From DASQWP01 sp050697555 (lineage in GTDB: Bacteria; Actinomycetota; Thermoleophilia; Gaiellales; Gaiellaceae), in assembly GCA_050697555.1 (NCBI GenBank), contig JBOHAD010000055.1, positions 1 to 15,613 on the forward strand: a stretch of DNA of 15,613 bases, in the 5' to 3' direction. The position numbers and the translations under genes are program-made. Below the pieces are notes generated by a model that worked only from the letters and a program-made list of their open reading frames with translations, was not told where the DNA came from and did no database searches. Position 1 is the first letter of the stretch; each line of letters opens with the position of its first letter. Below are positions 12,270-15,613 of the stretch, one piece after another.

Positions 12270-13732
12270 CTCGCCCCCTCCTGCACCGGAGCCGGGGCGC
12301 GTCCCCCGCGCAGGCGCAACGGCGTGACGAAGAGGGCGATCACCGCTCCGATTGCGGCGGCGATCGTGCTGATCCAGAACGCGGTCACGAAGGCCGACTC
12401 GGCGGGGATCGCCGTTCCCGTGATCGTGTTCGCGGACAGCACCGCGGCGCCGACCTGGCCCCCGATGACGCCTCCCACGGTCCGCATGACCGTGTTCATG
12501 GCGGTGGCGATGCCGGTCTCGCTGGGCCGGACCGAGTCGACGATGATCTTCGCCATCGCCGCGAAGGTGAAGGGGAGGCCGGCCCCGAGGATGAGCATTC
12601 CGGCGACGATGTGCCACGGCTCCGCGTGCCAGAGGGCGAGGAAGGCGACGCCCGCCGAGGCCAGGCTCATCCCGAGCGCGAGCGGCCACTTCGACCCGTA
12701 GCGGCGGCCGAGCACGGCTGCCAGGGGTCCGGCGACGAATCCGGTGAGCGCCCCGGGGAGGAGGTAGAGCCCGGTGGTCGTCGTCGTCGCGCCGAAGCCG
12801 TAGTCGACGAGGCCGCCGAGCTCGTCCGGGAGCCCGCGGGGCATCTCGACGAAGTTCGGGATCAGGACGAACGAGCCGAACATGGCGAAGCCGCCGATCA
12901 GGGCGGTGAGGTTGGAGAAGAGAACCGGCCTGCGGCTGAGCATGCGCATGTCCACCATGGGCTCGGCGACGCGGAGCTCGACGGTGACCCAGGCGAGGAG
13001 GAAAGCCGCCGCCGAGGCGAAGAGCCCGACGATCGGCGCCGACGACCAACCCCAGCTCTCACCCTCGGTGAGGGCGACGAGGAGCGAGATGAGCCCGCCC
13101 GAGAGGAGTGCCGCGCCGGGGAGGTCGAGCCGCGCGGCCGTCTTGATGGGCGACTCGGGCACGAAGAGGTGCACGAGGACGACGGCGAGCGCGACGCCGG
13201 CTGCGCCGACGACGAAGAGCCAGCGCCAGGACGCGTGGTCGACGATGAGCCCGGAGAGCACGAGCCCGAGCCCGCCTCCGACCGCGAAGACGGCCGAGAC
13301 GACCCCGACGCCCATGCCCACCTTCTCCTCCGGGAACTCGTCCTTGATGATCGCGAAGCTGAGAGGGAAGACGGCCCCGCCCGCGCCCTGGATCGCGCGG
13401 AAGGCGATCAGCGACCAGATGTCCCAGGCGAGAGCCGCGCCGACACAGCCCGCGAGGAAGATCCCCAGGCTGATGACGAGCATGCGCTCCTTCCCGTACT
13501 GGTCGCCCAGCCTGCCGATGAGCGGCGTCGCCACCGAAGCCGTGAGGAGGAAGGCGGTCAGGAGCCACGTCACCCACGCCGTCGTCGTGTGCAGGTCGCG
13601 CTGGAGGGCCGGCAGGGCCGGGATGATCATCGTCTGCTGGAGCGCGAACGCGATCCCGGCGAACGTGAGCACCGCGAGCGTGACGTTGTAGTGCTGGCGC
13701 TCTCCGCCGGAGGAGCGAGCCGGTCGCAACAT
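12266..13732 (-). CDS. MFS multidrug efflux transporter, DHA2 (EmrB/QacA) type
   Basis: The 488-residue inner-membrane protein would export drugs or other toxic compounds by proton antiport. About 14 hydrophobic spans are seen, as in the DHA2 family. The N-terminal half has the family start (LAVLTFAGIAFALQQTMIIPAL), motif A in the loop after helix 2 (GRLGDQYGKERML, about 73-85), the motif B-like FRAIQGAGGAVFPL (about 111-124) and a motif C-like Gly-rich helix 5 (VVSAVFAVGGGLGLVLSGL). The helix 1 acidic residue usual in drug/proton antiporters is not evident. The ATG at 13732 is 14 bases from a perfect palindrome. Its stop overlaps the marR start. Substrate cannot be read from sequence. Confidence 0.93.
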   Translation of the reverse strand: MLRPARSSGGERQHYNVTLAVLTFAGIAFALQQTMIIPALPALQRDLHTTTAWVTWLLTAFLLTASVATPLIGRLGDQYGKERMLVISLGIFLAGCVGAALAWDIWSLIAFRAIQGAGGAVFPLSFAIIKDEFPEEKVGMGVGVVSAVFAVGGGLGLVLSGLIVDHASWRWLFVVGAAGVALAVVLVHLFVPESPIKTAARLDLPGAALLSGGLISLLVALTEGESWGWSSAPIVGLFASAAAFLLAWVTVELRVAEPMVDMRMLSRRPVLFSNLTALIGGFAMFGSFVLIPNFVEMPRGLPDELGGLVDYGFGATTTTTGLYLLPGALTGFVAGPLAAVLGRRYGSKWPLALGMSLASAGVAFLALWHAEPWHIVAGMLILGAGLPFTFAAMAKIIVDSVRPSETGIATAMNTVMRTVGGVIGGQVGAAVLSANTITGTAIPAESAFVTAFWISTIAAAIGAVIALFVTPLRLRGGRAPAPVQEGAR

Positions 13733-13745
13733 CCGGAGAAGCTTA

Positions 13746-13757
13746 CCTTACGTAAGG
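13746..13757. promoter_or_regulatory. Perfect palindrome CCTTACGTAAGG, candidate MarR operator
   Basis: A 12-bp perfect inverted repeat, flanked by further A/T, lies between the exporter ATG and the membrane-protein gene upstream. Position at the head of an exporter-marR operon suggests an operator for autoregulation; the promoter itself is not clearly visible. Confidence 0.6.
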
Positions 13758-13779
13758 AAAGTTGCTCCGGCGCGCGGCG

Positions 13780-14133
13780 CTAGTCGCCGGGCCGGAGGAC
13801 GGCGTTGATGACGACGTTGACGACCCAGACGATGAGCGCCCCGCCGAGCGTCGACCAGAAGCTCCCCGTCTCGAAGTCCGGGACGATCCAGTCGGTGAGG
13901 TAGAGCATGAACGTGTTGACGAGGAAGAGCGCGAGCCCGAGGGTGAGGATCACAGCTGGAAGGGCGAGCAGGATCACCAGCGGCCGGATGACGAGGTTGA
14001 CCAGCGCGAAGACGAGGCCAGCGAGGAACAGGGCCCAGAACGTGTCGCCGTAGTCGATCCCCGGGATCACGAGGGCGGCGACGAAGAGCGCGACGACGTT
14101 GGAGAGCCAGCTGAAGGCAAACCGGGCGAGCAC
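13780..14133 (-). CDS. Phage holin family 4_2 (YvlD-like) membrane protein
   Basis: The 117-residue product has four hydrophobic spans (about 6-24, 32-54, 57-80 and 93-113) and the family features VVALFVAALVIPGIDY, LVFALVNLVIRPLVILLALP and LFLVNTFMLYLTDWIVPDF. Despite its family name, such proteins are common chromosomal genes of actinobacteria and have no shown link to lysis; the role is unknown. It starts with GTG at 14133 and has no Shine-Dalgarno sequence just upstream. It reads in the same direction as the exporter, 47 bases away, but the palindrome between them suggests a separate promoter for the exporter. No phage genes are nearby. Confidence 0.88.
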   Translation of the reverse strand: MLARFAFSWLSNVVALFVAALVIPGIDYGDTFWALFLAGLVFALVNLVIRPLVILLALPAVILTLGLALFLVNTFMLYLTDWIVPDFETGSFWSTLGGALIVWVVNVVINAVLRPGD

Positions 14134-14242
14134 GGCCGCGAATCAAATCAGCTCGGCGGGTCCGGCGCTTCCTCCACCTGCCGCTCGACGGCCGCCAGGC
14201 GGTCTTCCCAGCCGCAAATTAGGATCGACGTCGAGTTCCTGG

Positions 14243-14791
14243 CTAGGCCCAGGGCAATCCGGTCGAGTCGTCCGGCCGCCCGGGCTGCCACTTCGGAAAC
14301 GGCGCGTACGCCTCCGAGGGCGAGCTCGTCTCCGTCTCGACGCCCGCGCCGTGGCGGCGGGCCAGCTCGGAGCGCGGATAGACGATGCCCTTCTCCGGCC
14401 ACCCGGTTCGCGCGCCCGTCATGAAGATGACGCACGGCCCCTCACCCGCCCCGACGAAGATGTGGTCGGTGCCCGCCGGGCAGTGCACGAAGTCCCACGC
14501 CTCGAGCGGCCGCTCCTCGCCCTCGACGAGCAGAAGGCACTCGCCGGCGAGGACGAGGAAGTCCTCCTGGTTGGCCTCGCGGTGGTACATCCCGCTCGGC
14601 TGTCCGGGCCGGAGCACGCCCAGCGTGAACCCGAGGTCGGCGAAGGGTGCGTCGTCGCCCTCGAAGATGCAGGCGGCCCCGAAAACGTCGTTCGTCACCC
14701 ACGCGGCGTCGCGGACGTTGACGACGAACCAGCCGTCGGTCACGGCCGCGAGTCCGTAGTCCGACTCTTCCAGGCGTGCTTCCTCGACCAT
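14243..14791 (-). CDS. Cupin-domain protein
   Basis: The 182-residue soluble protein has one cupin barrel, about residues 50-128. Motif 1 is GMYHREANQEDFLVLAGE (His70, Glu76) and motif 2 is DFVHCPAGTDHIFVGAGEG (His110); the second histidine usual in motif 1 is replaced, so metal binding is uncertain but possible. An N-terminal segment (WFVVNVRDAAWVTND) and a C-terminal tail (after 130, with YPRSELARRHGAGV) are typical of the cupins annotated only by domain in actinobacteria. The ATG has GAGAGGAG at good spacing. The enzyme or binding role cannot be named from sequence; neighbours give no hint. A gap of 109 bases separates it from the following membrane-protein gene. Confidence 0.85.
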   Translation of the reverse strand: MVEEARLEESDYGLAAVTDGWFVVNVRDAAWVTNDVFGAACIFEGDDAPFADLGFTLGVLRPGQPSGMYHREANQEDFLVLAGECLLLVEGEERPLEAWDFVHCPAGTDHIFVGAGEGPCVIFMTGARTGWPEKGIVYPRSELARRHGAGVETETSSPSEAYAPFPKWQPGRPDDSTGLPWA

Positions 14792-14882
14792 TCCGGCTCC
14801 TCTCTCGGCTCGCTCAGCCGCTGGTCGCCCGACCCTCGCCAGGACCGAAGGAGTCCTTCCGGGCGGCAGCCGCAGGCCGCCG

Positions 14883-15613
14883 CTACTGGATCAGGGTCAG
14901 CAGCTTGAACATGGGCAGGTACATCGCAATGATGACTATGCCCACCATGATCCCGACGCCGATCATCATGAGCGGCTCGATGATCGACGTGAGGTTCGCG
15001 ATCGCGCTGTCCACCTCGTCCTCGTAGAAGTCGGCGATCTTCGCCAGCATGTTCTCGAGCTCGCCCGTCTCCTCGCCGACGCGCACCATGTGCGCCACCA
15101 TGGGCGGGAAGATCGGCATCTCCGCCAGTGGGACGGCGATTGGCACGCCCTGCGTCACGCGCTCTTTCACGTGCACGGTCGCGTCCTCGATGAGGCTGTT
15201 CCCGGCCGTCGCGCCGGTGATCTCGAGCGAGCGGATGATGTCGACGCCGGCGGCGACGAGCGTCGAGAGCGTGCGCGAGAAGCGCGCCATTCCCACCTTG
15301 ACGATCACCTTGCCGATGCCGGCAGGCGCCTTGATGCGGGCTCTGTCCCAGAGACGACGGCCCTTCTCCGTCTTCTTGCCCTTGAAGAACCCGAAGATCA
15401 TGAGCCCCAGGATGGGGAACACCACGTAGAAGTACGCGCGCAGGAAGTCGGAGCCCCCGACGACGATCTGCGTCAGCTTGGGGAGATCGCCGCCCAGATC
15501 CTCGAAGATCCCGACGAAGACCGGGACGAGGAACAGGAGCATGCCGATCAGCACCAGCGTGGCGAACGCCAGCACCATCAGCGGATACATCATCGCGCCC
15601 TTGACGCGGCGCT
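14883..15613 (-). CDS. Type IV pilus/type II secretion inner-membrane platform protein PilC/GspF, C-terminal part
   Basis: PilC/GspF is the polytopic platform protein on which the assembly ATPase works during pilus or pseudopilus formation. The gene enters from the right edge; about 243 codons are visible and the start lies outside the window, so the in-frame ATG codons at 15593 and 15590 are internal. The visible part has a membrane span (VLAFATLVLIGMLLFLVPVF), another (YVVFPILGLMIFGFF), the second T2SSF domain (MARFSRTLSTLVAAGVDIIR and VGEETGELENMLAKIADFYE) and the final helix (LMMIGVGIMVGIVIIAMYLP, then MFKLL), which ends as PilC usually does. Other pilus genes should lie to the right. A weak hairpin (14862-14881) follows the stop. 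Confidence 0.94.
   Translation of the reverse strand, partial: RRVKGAMMYPLMVLAFATLVLIGMLLFLVPVFVGIFEDLGGDLPKLTQIVVGGSDFLRAYFYVVFPILGLMIFGFFKGKKTEKGRRLWDRARIKAPAGIGKVIVKVGMARFSRTLSTLVAAGVDIIRSLEITGATAGNSLIEDATVHVKERVTQGVPIAVPLAEMPIFPPMVAHMVRVGEETGELENMLAKIADFYEDEVDSAIANLTSIIEPLMMIGVGIMVGIVIIAMYLPMFKLLTLIQ

Noticed and set aside
12260..13783. 507-codon plus-strand open frame rich in Asp, Glu and Arg
   Set aside because: Antisense to the MFS exporter, whose transmembrane segments and family motifs are clear; highly charged composition is typical of a shadow frame in GC-rich DNA.
13780..14133. Holin-family gene as evidence of a prophage
   Set aside because: This family is common on actinobacterial chromosomes, and no lysin, capsid, integrase or attachment site is present around it.
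14148..14242. Possible short minus-strand peptide ending just before the holin-family gene
   Set aside because: The frame reads as an acidic helix but has no start codon with a ribosome site after the cupin stop, so there is no support for a gene.

Overview
This window looks like a piece of a high-GC actinobacterial chromosome. The evidence is strongly G+C-biased coding DNA, many GTG starts, tight 4-base gene overlaps, a four-cysteine ribosomal protein L33, a SigB/SigF-type sigma factor, and secreted proteins of a style I associate with the class Thermoleophilia (Gaiellales/Solirubrobacterales). The class assignment is inference from protein style, not a marker-based result.

Left edge (1-830): the conserved minus-strand block rpmG-secE-nusG, with nusG cut by the edge, a likely promoter at 703-708 and a terminator-like hairpin at 761-800. 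From 829 to 4475 two minus-strand genes encode secreted or surface proteins. The upstream one (3102-4475) has two alanine/asparagine-rich repeats, a striking tryptophan ladder and a C-terminal membrane anchor. The downstream one (829-3021) is a signal peptide followed by eight ~87-residue repeats with DADADADA ladders, Asn/Gln-rich segments and paired cysteines. The two share a repeat module and probably form one transcription unit. I recognise no named family for them.

A 436-bp intergenic region (4476-4911) that looks A+T-richer than its neighbours separates them from a divergent plus-strand unit of three genes joined by 4-base overlaps: a membrane-spanning DNA-binding protein with a RodZ-like outer domain (4912-6087), a shortened SigB/SigF-family sigma factor without region 3 (6084-6695), and a secreted Ig/fibronectin-like protein (6692-7570). 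A simple hypothesis is that this regulatory unit controls envelope genes such as the divergent repeat proteins; the sequence does not prove this.

The right half is ordinary accessory and housekeeping material: a tRNA-Met(CAT); a CstB-like persulfide dioxygenase/rhodanese preceded by padR and a His-rich mini-protein; a DUF2269 membrane protein divergent from a haloacetate dehalogenase with intact catalytic residues; a coupled MFS exporter-marR-coiled-coil operon with a perfect palindrome at its head; a 4_2-type phage-holin-family membrane protein; a cupin; and, at the right edge, the C-terminal part of a type IV pilus/type II secretion inner-membrane protein (PilC/GspF). I see no insertion sequence, CRISPR array or prophage.
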